This document shows positions 23,082-30,268 of a stretch of DNA of 43,099 bases, in pieces. This stretch comes from Lachnospiraceae bacterium (GTDB lineage Bacteria; Bacillota; Clostridia; Lachnospirales; Lachnospiraceae), in NCBI GenBank assembly GCA_017469935.1, contig JAFUFL010000059.1, positions 1-43,099 on the forward strand, written 5' to 3'. Under the pieces are notes generated by a model. It saw only the letters and a list, made by a program, of their open reading frames with translations. It had not been told where the DNA came from and searched no databases. The position numbers and the translations under genes were made by a program. Every line of letters starts with the position of its first letter. Within the stretch, counting starts at the first letter, position 1.

Positions 23082-24209
23082 ATGTGGTACATGAACGAAG
23101 ACCGTGAAATGCTGCAGAAGTCATTTCACGAGTACGCAGTAAAGCGGGTTCGTCCGCTGGCGCAGAAAATGGAAGACGAGGACGCCAGCTCCAGAGAAGC
23201 ACTTCTGGAGATGGGAAGACTTGGTATGTTTACGATGCCCGTTCCACCGGAGAACGGAGGAACCGGCCCTGATTACATCAGCTGGTCCCTGCTCCTTGAA
23301 GAGATGGGCAGGGAGAGCGCGACTTTTGGATTTCTGACACTGCTGAGACAGGTATTTAACGGCCCTCTTCAGGTCTCCTGCTCCAGGGAACAGATCGAGA
23401 AGTTTGTGATCCCCGCCGTAAACGGCGAGATCCTGATCGGCCTTGCCGGAAACGAGCCGGCAGGCGGCAACAACCTCTTTGAATACCAGACCAGAGCCGT
23501 AAAAGACGGCGACGAATGGGTCATCAACGGCGGCAAAGTCCTGGTCACACAGGCCGATGAAGTCGATGTATTCATGGTGATCGCTTTGACAAAAGATCAA
23601 ATCGACTTCCGGACGATGGAAGGGATGGATGTCTTCTTTGTCCCCACGTCGGATCCCGGATTCTCAGTCGGTCACATCGAGCACAAAGTCGGCTTGAACG
23701 GAAGCCGTACGGGCAGTGTATATTTTGACAACTGCAGAGTGCCGGAAAGCTACAGAATGCCCTATCCTATGGCGCTCCTCATGGGCTTTGGCCCCGAACT
23801 GAGCGGATACGCGTCGCTGACACTCGGCGCATGCGAAAAGATGATCGAGCAGACAGCCGCTTACCTCAAGAACCGCATCCAGATGGGCCGTTCCCTCTGG
23901 GATGCCCACCAGGCGGCGCGCCACGACCTCGCAAAGCTCAAGATGGAGGTCCTGAATTTCCGAAATGCCGTTTACGGACATATGGCAAACAGAAATGCGG
24001 GCATTCATGATTCCATCGAAGCCGGCGCCCTCAAGGCGGCCAGCGGCCCTCTGATGGAAAAAGTCGCGGGCGAGTGCATGATGCTCATGGGCGGCACCGG
24101 CGTAATCCATGAGACCGGCATTGAGATGTACTACCGCGACGCAAAGGCACTCGAGATCGCCTGCTTCAGCGACAAGACCTTTGTGGACACTGTCGCGGCC
24201 ACACTTTGA
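23082..24209 (+). CDS. Acyl-CoA dehydrogenase family flavoprotein
   Basis: A 375-residue FAD enzyme of the acyl-CoA dehydrogenase family. It carries MWYMNEDREMLQKSFHEYAV (N-terminal helix domain), LAGNEPAGGNNLFEYQTRAV and VINGGKVLVTQADEVDVF (middle beta domain), and AASGPLMEKVAGECMMLMGG (C-terminal helices with the FAD-binding GG). Typical members transfer electrons to Etf and act on short acyl-CoA. The usual base position Glu-Gly-Thr after RDAKxxxIY is missing: here it reads RDAKALEIACFSDKT, so the canonical SCAD Glu is replaced. A Glu at 239 (GPELSGYASLTLG) occupies the isovaleryl-CoA dehydrogenase-type base position. It has RBS AGGAGGCATTTCCC and is followed after 15 nt by etfB, then etfA. 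The substrate is unknown. Related CaiA/crotonobetainyl-type enzymes are also possible. Confidence 0.9.
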   Translation: MWYMNEDREMLQKSFHEYAVKRVRPLAQKMEDEDASSREALLEMGRLGMFTMPVPPENGGTGPDYISWSLLLEEMGRESATFGFLTLLRQVFNGPLQVSCSREQIEKFVIPAVNGEILIGLAGNEPAGGNNLFEYQTRAVKDGDEWVINGGKVLVTQADEVDVFMVIALTKDQIDFRTMEGMDVFFVPTSDPGFSVGHIEHKVGLNGSRTGSVYFDNCRVPESYRMPYPMALLMGFGPELSGYASLTLGACEKMIEQTAAYLKNRIQMGRSLWDAHQAARHDLAKLKMEVLNFRNAVYGHMANRNAGIHDSIEAGALKAASGPLMEKVAGECMMLMGGTGVIHETGIEMYYRDAKALEIACFSDKTFVDTVAATL

Positions 24210-24224
24210 GAAGGGAGGGCGCAG

Positions 24225-25034
24225 ATGATGAAAATTGCAGTATGTGTGAAATCTGTTCCGGATCCGGAATATTATGAGAAGATAACGCTCGACCCCGCTA
24301 CAAAGCGCCTTGTGAGAGACGGAATCCCCGCCGTGATCGGCGAGGCGGACCGGCATGCTCTGGAGGCGGCCCTCGCGCTCAGAGATGAGAACGGCGGAGA
24401 GATCACCGTGGTCTCCATGGGCCCTCCCGCTGCGCGCAGGCAGCTCCTCGAGGCACTGGCAATGGGCGCGGACCGCGCATTCCTGATAAGCGACAGAAAG
24501 GTCGGCGGCGCCGACACGCTGGCGACTTCCTATACGCTCAGCTGTCTTTTGGCCAAGACCGGCACGTATGATGTGATCCTTGCGGGAAATGAGAGCGCCG
24601 ACGGTTCCACGGCGCACGTACCTTCCCAGCTGGGCGTCTGGATGGGCATCGCCCATGCGGCGGGCGTCGTGAGCGTCTCCTCGGACGACAAAGGGCTCAT
24701 CGTCACGAAAGAGGCGGAAGGAGGGCTGGCAAAATATCGACTCCGCACACCTTGCGTCGTAGCCGTCACTCCCAAAGCCAATGAGGTGCGGTTTATGGAT
24801 GTCCGCAATATTTTGGCGGCAAAAGAGAAAGAGCTTCAGGTCTGGTCCGCTGCCGACGTCGGAAATATGGATGAATCCTTCATGGGACTTGCCGGTTCTC
24901 CTTCCCAGAACGGAGAAGTTTTCGCCATCGAGAGCAGCAAGAACTGCCGGATGCTTACCGGTACAGAAAGTGAGATCGCCGATCAGATCGTTTCGATCAT
25001 CAGTGGAAATTCTAAAGGAGGGGAGGAAGCATGA
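24225..25034 (+). CDS. etfB: Electron transfer flavoprotein beta subunit
   Basis: A 269-residue soluble subunit that binds AMP or FAD and pairs with EtfA to accept electrons from the acyl-CoA dehydrogenase. MKIAVCVKSVPDPEYYEKIT is the family N-terminus, then GDRHALEAALALRDE-like helix sequence and ITVVSMGPPAARRQLLEALA. GADRAFLISDRKVGGADTLATS is the nucleotide-binding region, followed by ILAGNESADGSTAHVPSQLG. VAVTPKANEVRFMDVRNILA matches the conserved C-terminal part. Two ATG codons are adjacent, and AAGGGAGGGCGCAG precedes them. The stop overlaps the etfA start by 4 nt (ATGA), showing translational coupling. Whether the Etf is a bifurcating or ordinary type cannot be read here. Bifurcating complexes usually carry a ferredoxin partner, and none lies adjacent. 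Confidence 0.93.
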   Translation: MMKIAVCVKSVPDPEYYEKITLDPATKRLVRDGIPAVIGEADRHALEAALALRDENGGEITVVSMGPPAARRQLLEALAMGADRAFLISDRKVGGADTLATSYTLSCLLAKTGTYDVILAGNESADGSTAHVPSQLGVWMGIAHAAGVVSVSSDDKGLIVTKEAEGGLAKYRLRTPCVVAVTPKANEVRFMDVRNILAAKEKELQVWSAADVGNMDESFMGLAGSPSQNGEVFAIESSKNCRMLTGTESEIADQIVSIISGNSKGGEEA

Positions 25035-26026
25035 TGGAGAGCAAAAAAGAGATTTGGGTATTTGCCGAATGCAGCCGGGGCGCAGCTCTTCCTGTCGTTT
25101 CCGAACTGATCGCCAAGGCTCAGGAAATCAGCGGCGGAATCGAAGGAAGCAGCGTAGCCGCAGTAATTCTGGGTGGCGACAGCGCAGCTGTCTCCCAGCT
25201 TTCCGGCCTGGAGATCGCCAAAATCTACTGCATGCAGCATGAAGCCCTCAAAGATTACCGCTGCGACGTCTATGCAGCCGCCCTGCAGAAAATGGTCGAA
25301 GAATACAGACCGGAGTACTTCTTCTTTGGCGCGACTGCCATGGGCGCAGAGCTTGCACCTACAACGGCGGCCCTTCTGAAGACAGGCCTTGCCGCACACT
25401 GCATCGACCTGCGCTGGAACGGGGAGCGTCTGAACTGCATGGTTCCCGCTTTTGGCGGCAAAGTCGTAAGCGAGATCTACATTCCGAACGCCAGACCTAT
25501 TATGGCATCTGTCCGTCCCGGTATCCTGGGCGGCACCCCTGCCGGCAGAAGTGACAGTGCAGCTCCCGAGCTGGTCACTGCAGATGCTTCCTTCCTGGGC
25601 GAGTTCGATTCCGCCGAAGAATTCCTGGAGTTCATTCCTTCCCAGAAGAAGGACGACGCAGTCGAGGACGCCAAGATTGTGGTCTCCGCAGGACGCGGCG
25701 TTTCCACCGACAAGTCCTGGGAAAATGTAAAGAACCTTGCGGCTAAGCTCGGCGGCAGCGTTGCCTGGTCCAGAAGCTTTATAGATACCGGCCGCGTAGA
25801 CGATGAGAGCAGCATGATCGGAACCAGCGGCAAAGCACTTTCCGCCGACCTGCTCATCAACGTAGGCGTCTCCGGCGCCACCCAGTACACCTGCGGCACC
25901 GAAAAGTGCAAGACAATCATCAGCATCAACCGCGATCCCAGGGCCAAGATCTTCGAACATTCGGACTACGGCGTAGTCGGAGATGCGGAGAAGATCCTCG
26001 ACGCTGTCCTCAGAAAAATGGCCTGA
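25031..26026 (+). CDS. etfA: Electron transfer flavoprotein alpha subunit
   Basis: A 331-residue flavoprotein. The N-terminal EIWVFAECSRGAALPVVSEL is the FixB/EtfA domain I, followed by YFFFGATAMGAELAPTTAAL and IMASVRPGILGGTPAGRSDS. The C-terminal FAD-binding domain (about 205-325) contains VVSAGRGVSTDKSWENVKNL, WSRSFIDTGRVDDESSMIGT and LINVGVSGATQYTCGTEKCK. It also has IISINRDPRAKIFEHSDYGV, the residues that embrace the isoalloxazine ring. Compared with the common IGQTGK and SGAIQH wording, this copy reads IGTSGK and SGATQY. It is the last gene of acd-etfB-etfA. About 10 bp beyond the stop begins a degenerate repeat that overlaps the 3' end of the convergent arginase-family remnant. Confidence 0.93.
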   Translation: MMESKKEIWVFAECSRGAALPVVSELIAKAQEISGGIEGSSVAAVILGGDSAAVSQLSGLEIAKIYCMQHEALKDYRCDVYAAALQKMVEEYRPEYFFFGATAMGAELAPTTAALLKTGLAAHCIDLRWNGERLNCMVPAFGGKVVSEIYIPNARPIMASVRPGILGGTPAGRSDSAAPELVTADASFLGEFDSAEEFLEFIPSQKKDDAVEDAKIVVSAGRGVSTDKSWENVKNLAAKLGGSVAWSRSFIDTGRVDDESSMIGTSGKALSADLLINVGVSGATQYTCGTEKCKTIISINRDPRAKIFEHSDYGVVGDAEKILDAVLRKMA

Positions 26027-26033
26027 CGGCTTT

Positions 26034-26083
26034 GTCACCGGTTCGTGTCACGGGTTTCGTGTCTCGAACCGGTTTTGTGTCCC
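26034..26083. repeat. Degenerate palindrome related to family A
   Basis: ACCGGTTCG (26039) and CGAACCGGT flank GTGTCACGGGTTTCGTGTC as a perfect 9-bp inverted repeat, and GTGTCACGGG matches the family A core. It overlaps the last 10 residues of the arginase-family remnant. Confidence 0.5.
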
Positions 26084-26668
26084 TTCGACTATTCTGTGTA
26101 TCAGACCACTGTCAGCACGGATATCCTGAACCGAATATGCAGCCATTCCGGCATCTTTAATTAATGCACTTTCTGCTTCATCAAAATCCCTGCCGCCTAT
26201 GTGTATGATCTGAGATATCCCCAAAGAGCACCGATTTTCCAGAAGCCCGAAGCACTGGCCATCCAGAACAGAACGTAAAGGCATTCCATAAAAGAGCGAA
26301 GAAGCAGATTCACCCGGCGTATTCAGATCGCCGTGTGCATCCAGCCATATTACAGTAAGATCGCCCTGATATTTTTCACTGAGGTATACGATGACCGGAA
26401 CATCCGCATCGCAGCCCCCACCCAGAGCAAATACTTTGTCAGGTGCATCTTTCCGCAGGCGCTCATAAGCTAACTGCATCTGTGTGTGAAGGATATCGAA
26501 TCCGCGGATGCCGTTTTTCTTTACTTCCATTTCTTTTTTATCTGTAGAAACCGGCAAAGTCACATAATCCATGCCGGCAAGATACATTTCTGCTATTTCT
26601 TTTGCCCCGTCAAAAGTGACCAGATCCGCCCCGCCCTGTCACTGTCCATTCACAAGTATTTCTTTCAT
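26048..26668 (-). pseudogene. Arginase/ureohydrolase-family gene, in-frame TGA and truncated
   Basis: The true start is the ATG at 26668 (MKEILVNGQ) with RBS GAGGGTAAAA. Codon 10 is TGA (26641-26639), and the same frame then continues QGGADLVTFDGAKEIAEMYL. It goes on through the arginase fold: FALGGGCDADVPVIVYLSEK, LTVIWLDAHGDLNTPGES (metal-binding DAHGD), SSLFYGMPLRSVL and HIGGRDFDEAESALI. The GGGCDAD position replaces the usual GGDH, a variant known in part of the family, so it need not be damage. The protein stops after about 197 codons in VEGTQNRFETRNP; the last 100 or so residues, including the second DxD metal site, are absent. The end is built from a family A-like repeat. Both lesions suggest a dead gene. 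Confidence 0.75.
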
Positions 26669-26921
26669 TTTTACCCTCTAAATCCGCCGCTTCTTCATTC
26701 TGCGCCAAAAAAGCGCCCGCCGCCATTTAAGGCAACAAGCGCGAATTCCAGTTCACACTACTCTGAAAATCTATTTATTGAGTTTCTCTTTACTATCTCC
26801 TCCGCTGGAGAGCTTCTACTGCTTTTCCAGTCAAGCTCAGCCGCTTCTATTATCGCAGCTTGTTATCAGCATCTTCCAGTCCATGAAAAATATTGGTTAC
26901 ATAAGCGGTCTCCCCTTCCAA
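26669..26921. other. Gene-free stretch between two decayed genes
   Basis: No convincing ORF or RBS on either strand. It lies between the arginase-family remnant and the truncated toxin and may hold decayed toxin or other sequence; nothing recognisable was seen. Confidence 0.35.
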
Positions 26922-27020
26922 CTAATAAAGCAAAAAATAATTATGGTGGAGGAAGTTGATCCTTCGCCGCAAATCCGATAATGCCTCATCCGTGATCACA
27001 ACTTTATAAACCAAACTCAT
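26922..27020 (-). pseudogene. Truncated RelE/ParE-type toxin
   Basis: The ATG at 27020 overlaps the antitoxin stop by 17 nt, the usual toxin-antitoxin arrangement. It opens MSLVYKVVITDEALSDLRRR, the beta1/alpha1 start of RelE/ParE toxins. The frame stops after 32 codons (INFLHHNYFLLY), where a full toxin has about 90-105. The C-terminal beta-sheet with its catalytic residues is missing, so the toxin should be inactive. Confidence 0.65.
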
Positions 27021-27315
27021 TCCGTAACTTGGCTCCCGCTTCTGCTGCATCCGTATAATGCCTGTCTTTGATCTGCTGCAATGCTTTGTCAATCCTTGAC
27101 AACAGCTGCGCTTCTGTCTGTGGATAGTAATAATCTCTTTCAGGGGAGGGGGCATCTGCTGTTATCTCAAATGGTATCCTTCTTTCTCTTCCGACCTTTT
27201 TAGCGTATATTACAAATGCTGCGCTCATTGAGAGTCCCATTTCAGCGCATGCTTCCTCCATGCATTTTTTAACATCAGAATCCATTTTAAAGTTTACATT
27301 CACTATCTGCCCCAT
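27004..27315 (-). CDS. RelB/DinJ-family antitoxin
   Basis: A 103-residue antitoxin with a ribbon-helix-helix N-terminus: MGQIVNVNFKMDSDVKKCME and EACAEMGLSMSAAFVIYAKK. This is the DinJ/RelB pattern (NxRxDxxxKxxAexvfxxlGls). The C-terminal tail (EAQLLSRIDKALQQIKDRHY) is the toxin-wrapping helix, ending GAKLRNEFGL. RHH antitoxins bind DNA as dimers and repress their own operon. RBS AAAGGAGTCTTG lies ahead of the ATG. The partner toxin immediately downstream is cut to 32 residues, so this is probably an orphan antitoxin; it may still bind related toxins or operators. Confidence 0.9.
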   Translation of the reverse strand: MGQIVNVNFKMDSDVKKCMEEACAEMGLSMSAAFVIYAKKVGRERRIPFEITADAPSPERDYYYPQTEAQLLSRIDKALQQIKDRHYTDAAEAGAKLRNEFGL

Positions 27316-27505
27316 TTTACAAGACTCCTTTTTACCGGCACATTAATATCACATTCTTATCCTCATAATACACAATAATAACGTATATTGCAATTATAAT
27401 TCTTTACTATTTCTTTACTAATGGATGTTACCCTTTCTTTCCTTTTCAGGTTACGCCTATCTATGTAAGTCACCACTCGAGTATCACAGGATCATTCCTC
27501 CCTAA

Positions 27506-27796
27506 TCATCTCTTCTCCCCATTCACCAGCACCACGTTCATTGGCTCAACCACAATCTTCTGCCACACCCCTTCAACCACATAGGGCTCGCCCGCAAGGT
27601 ACTCATCTAAGGCGGCGCGATCCGGAAATTCCATGATCAACGCAGATCCCTTCATTTTACCGTCCTCGTCCAGCAAGCCGCCGGCCGCAATAATCTGCTT
27701 GCCCAAAGCTTTCATTCCTTCGAGATGCCGAGGGCGGACTTCCATTCTCCTCTCCAGCATATTGGGACCATCGTAAGCTTTTACCAGAAACTGCAT
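27506..27796 (-). CDS. YCII-related family protein
   Basis: A 96-residue small protein beginning MQFLVKAYDGPNMLERRMEV at the ATG 27796, with RBS AAGGAGGAGAATA. The longer frame to 27898 is a basic non-coding extension overlapping the next gene. The family signature is MQFLVxAYDxxxxLxRRMxVRPxHL and later GSALIMEFPDRAALDEYLAG, with EPYVVEGVWQKIVVEPMNVV, a ferredoxin-like fold. YciI-type proteins bind small molecules. The Haemophilus YciI has a His-Asp pair; here RPRHLEGM supplies a His. Function is unknown. It is transcribed in line with a two-helix membrane protein upstream, with an overlap of the extended frame only. Confidence 0.85.
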   Translation of the reverse strand: MQFLVKAYDGPNMLERRMEVRPRHLEGMKALGKQIIAAGGLLDEDGKMKGSALIMEFPDRAALDEYLAGEPYVVEGVWQKIVVEPMNVVLVNGEKR

Positions 27797-27873
27797 TATT
27801 CTCCTCCTTGTTCTCAATCTATTTGTTCTTCGAAAATTCAACCGCGTACAGCGGACATTCGCACTCCCCTTCG

Positions 27874-28143
27874 CTACTCGTCCTTGAACCGCCGCCACTT
27901 CACTATCCTCAATAAGAAATCCAACACAATCGAAATCACACCGCCCGCAAACAGCCGCGTTGCAATCTGGCTGAAAAGACTGTACATCCTGAACGTTCGC
28001 GCGTAAAAGTCACCCGGTCCGTCCATGACCAAACCGCCCTCCCGGTAATACCACTGGCTGATCCCGAAAGCGACTGCTGCGCCAAAAAAGAGAATGCCGC
28101 CGATAATCAACAAAATTCTTTTCTTATTGCGCATCCTTTTCAC
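27874..28143 (-). CDS. Small two-helix membrane protein
   Basis: An 89-residue protein. GTG at 28143 is preceded by GGGGAGGAAGCAG; an alternative ATG three codons later has poor spacing. KRILLIIGGILFFGAAVAFG is a first membrane helix (about 8-27), and a second lies at FAGGVISIVLDFLLRIV (about 65-82). Between them is a soluble segment of about 35 residues with WYYREGGLVMDGPGDFYART. It ends in basic KWRRFKDE. No family motif was recognised. It is co-directional with the acyltransferase gene upstream, only 21 bp away, and may share its transcript. Confidence 0.75.
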   Translation of the reverse strand: MKRMRNKKRILLIIGGILFFGAAVAFGISQWYYREGGLVMDGPGDFYARTFRMYSLFSQIATRLFAGGVISIVLDFLLRIVKWRRFKDE

Positions 28144-28164
28144 CTGCTTCCTCCCCCCAGTCCA

Positions 28165-29445
28165 CTACTCCACCGGCTGACAATGTTTTGCCAAATGCTT
28201 CGGAAACGGCCCCGTCATCTGATATTCCAGTCCAAGCTCGTCCAGCACCTGCCGGAAGGCATCAATATACTTATTGCCCTTAACCATCTGCATAAAACTA
28301 ATGAAGATTTTCCCTTCCATCGCGGAAATCTCCAAGACCAGGTGTCCATCCACTACGGCCACATATGATTCTATGTAGTCCGCGACTTCGCCCCAATGCA
28401 TCTCGCCTGTATAATTCACCAAAAAAGTTCCGTGTTCAGCATCTTTCCCGGTGGACGGATTATGTTTCTCCATATACTCCCGCTTGTTTTTGAGACCTGA
28501 GATATTGTCGATCTCATCATACAGCTTAAACAGTTTCCGCATCTGCGGATGGCTGAAGGTCGGATCCGTCTGAAGTATGAACTGGCCCCTCGTCATAGTC
28601 CCCAGTTTCTCCATATCCCACCCCAGCTGCGACCTTTCATAGTCCACCCAGACATGTGACAGCATGTCATAATGAGAGTTCGGAATTCCCAGGCCGGCAA
28701 AAGTGTTATGGGCAGACTCACCGCGGATGATCTTATCCTTCGCCGGGAGGACCTTATCCAAAGCTTTGGCCATCACGATCATGAAGAATGAGATCACACT
28801 GTTATCATTTCCCCTTGCGAGGTTCATGACATCATTCTGTCGAAATTCAAACACATGATAGGTATTGCTTCTCAGAAAAGGATTATACAGCCCGTTCATA
28901 TAATCCATTACCATGACCGTTGGTTTTGCGGGCCTGCGCGTATAAATCTGCCGATCCGTCGTCAGCATGTCCAAGGTCGGTTCCGTATCTTCCCCCTCAA
29001 GCATGGGCTCTCCCGGTTTCCTGATCTCCGGCGCATCGGGCGAGACGTGATACCGCTCCTTTACATACTGATATACATTGGTCATGACCCACGGAAACGC
29101 ACCTCTGCCGCCGCACAGACTATGACTGATGTTAAAATACAGATCTTTTCCGCCATATTCCACAAACAGCAGATGCTTGTTTACCTCCTCTGAACATACA
29201 GAGCGCGGGTTTTCGGCAATCGGAAGAACCGCGACGGGTTTGTCATTGGGAAGAAGCTTATATCCTCCGTCCTTTCCCTGGGCGACCCTTACAGAAAAGT
29301 AAGGGTACCTCGTGATCGCGGTATTTACGGAATGCCTCAGGATCTCGCTGTCCACCGGTTCCTTCATTGTGACCTTAACACGAATCACATAGGAGAAACG
29401 ATCCTCCCGCTGATATAGCCTGTATGTATCTAAAGAGTACTTCAT
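28165..29445 (-). CDS. Condensation/alcohol acetyltransferase-like protein
   Basis: A 426-residue soluble protein with the fold of CoA-dependent acyltransferases and NRPS condensation domains. The N-terminus VTMKEPVDSEILRHSVNTAI resembles the start of such domains. The active-site motif HHxxxDG appears as ISHSLCGGRGAFPWVMTNVY: the second His is kept and the Asp-Gly is replaced by Gly-Gly-Arg-Gly. RGESAHNTFAGLGIPNSHYD is an internal block and GTFLVNYTGEMHWGEVADYI the DFG-motif-like C-terminal latch. An acyl acceptor cannot be named. Because the Asp is missing, catalysis may be altered. It is followed by the two-helix protein gene. The start ATG at 29445 follows GAAGGAGAGCATAT. Confidence 0.75.
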   Translation of the reverse strand: MKYSLDTYRLYQREDRFSYVIRVKVTMKEPVDSEILRHSVNTAITRYPYFSVRVAQGKDGGYKLLPNDKPVAVLPIAENPRSVCSEEVNKHLLFVEYGGKDLYFNISHSLCGGRGAFPWVMTNVYQYVKERYHVSPDAPEIRKPGEPMLEGEDTEPTLDMLTTDRQIYTRRPAKPTVMVMDYMNGLYNPFLRSNTYHVFEFRQNDVMNLARGNDNSVISFFMIVMAKALDKVLPAKDKIIRGESAHNTFAGLGIPNSHYDMLSHVWVDYERSQLGWDMEKLGTMTRGQFILQTDPTFSHPQMRKLFKLYDEIDNISGLKNKREYMEKHNPSTGKDAEHGTFLVNYTGEMHWGEVADYIESYVAVVDGHLVLEISAMEGKIFISFMQMVKGNKYIDAFRQVLDELGLEYQMTGPFPKHLAKHCQPVE

Positions 29446-29503
29446 ATATGCTCTCCTTCGTCACGAAATCAGTCAAAAAATCGTTCACTATCAGATTTTG
29501 GGT

Positions 29504-29566
29504 GTGTGTCACGGGGACGTATCAACTGACACAAAATGTGTCAGTTGATACGTCCCCGTGACACAC
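29504..29566. repeat. Palindromic repeat family A, perfect paired unit
   Basis: A perfect 63-bp palindrome with 30-bp arms and an AAA loop. The right end lies 6 bp before the stop codon of the minus-strand membrane protein gene. It is virtually identical to 7177-7239. Confidence 0.92.
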
Positions 29567-29604
29567 CCTGACTCAATACAGCAGCCTTGACGGGACAAAA
29601 TACA
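29566..29604. repeat. 39-bp direct repeat, left copy
   Basis: CCCTGACTCAATACAGCAGC and the following CTTGACGGGACAAAATACA match 32035-32073 with two differences. It spans the 3' end of the membrane protein gene. Confidence 0.75.
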
Positions 29605-30106
29605 GATACGGCGCAGTGATCACCGCAAGCCACAACGCCGACTTTTTGGCCTGATCCGAAGCAAGCCCCGCATGGGTCAAAATCTTCCTGTCAAGGAGGA
29701 AGATCACAAGCCCTGCCACAGCAACCGATAGTGCAACCATCAGAAATGCCGCAATGCTGCTGAACGGATCACCGGCTATGCCTTGCTCAATTTTATCCAA
29801 CAAAGAGGCTGTCTGCATGCCGTCTCCTGCCAAAGTAGCAATCACAAATACAGAAAACAGAACAATCGCCCCGCACAGATCCCCGAAAAAGCCGGCAATA
29901 CAGATCTTCCAGGTATGCTTTCTGCAGAAAGTCCCTTTTTCCGGCATCTCGCCGAGGCTCCATTGCAGGACCAGACGATCGATCAGATAATTGGCCGGAA
30001 TCAGGATCAGCCACAGCCATGTAGGACAGAAAACCAGAATCCATATAGGCAAAAGAATGTTGTATAATTTAACTTCCTTCTTACCATAGTTGTTCACAAT
30101 AATCAC
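29573..30106 (-). CDS. Multi-spanning membrane protein of unknown function
   Basis: A 177-residue protein with four predicted membrane helices: LYNILLPIWILVFCPTWLWL (about 14-33), CIAGFFGDLCGAIVLFSVFV (about 69-90), SIAAFLMVALSVAVAGLVIF (about 117-137) and WLAVITAPYLYFVPSRLLY at the end. Short Lys/Arg loops alternate. The family is not recognised with certainty. A GTG at 30106 with AAGGTGA just before it overlaps the stop of a preceding 52-residue ORF; a GTG three codons later with better RBS spacing is an alternative start. The 3' end is duplicated as a 39-bp direct repeat at 32035, beyond an ATPase/TOPRIM gene pair. The gene follows these genes in the same direction, so it may be their last operon member or part of an inserted segment. 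Confidence 0.75.
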   Translation of the reverse strand: MIIVNNYGKKEVKLYNILLPIWILVFCPTWLWLILIPANYLIDRLVLQWSLGEMPEKGTFCRKHTWKICIAGFFGDLCGAIVLFSVFVIATLAGDGMQTASLLDKIEQGIAGDPFSSIAAFLMVALSVAVAGLVIFLLDRKILTHAGLASDQAKKSALWLAVITAPYLYFVPSRLLY

Positions 30107-30261
30107 TCACCTTGGTCTAATCTATCCTCTAATTCATCGATCCTTTCGGAGAGAATATATCTCTCCAACTGTTGCACCTGAAAAAGGTATATGTTTCTTT
30201 TTTTAGGCCCCACGTTTGTTTCGAAATGTTTCGAAACAAAATAGCCGATTATAATACACAT
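30103..30261 (-). CDS. 52-residue coiled-coil micro-ORF
   Basis: Starts at the ATG 30261, 8 bp beyond the TOPRIM gene stop, with AAGGGG 13 nt upstream. It reads MCIIIGYFVSKHFETNVGPK and ends with the amphipathic QQLERYILSERIDELEDRLD. The final half has a heptad-like coiled coil. The stop TGA overlaps the next gene's GTG. A perfect 26-bp palindrome (TTTGTTTCGAAA and its complement, 30215-30240) lies within the coding sequence. No homology is recognised. It could be real, or a fortuitous frame between two genes. Confidence 0.4.
   Translation of the reverse strand: MCIIIGYFVSKHFETNVGPKKRNIYLFQVQQLERYILSERIDELEDRLDQGE
30215..30240. promoter_or_regulatory. 26-bp perfect palindrome
   Basis: TTTGTTTCGAAA, TG, TTTCGAAACAAA: 12-bp arms. 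It sits between the TOPRIM gene and the membrane protein gene, inside the 52-residue ORF. It may be an operator or a transcript hairpin. Confidence 0.4.
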
Positions 30262-30268
30262 AGGAGTA

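Noticed and set aside
24983-26038. 351-codon minus-strand frame opposite etfA
   Set aside because: Antisense shadow of a fully conserved EtfA gene.
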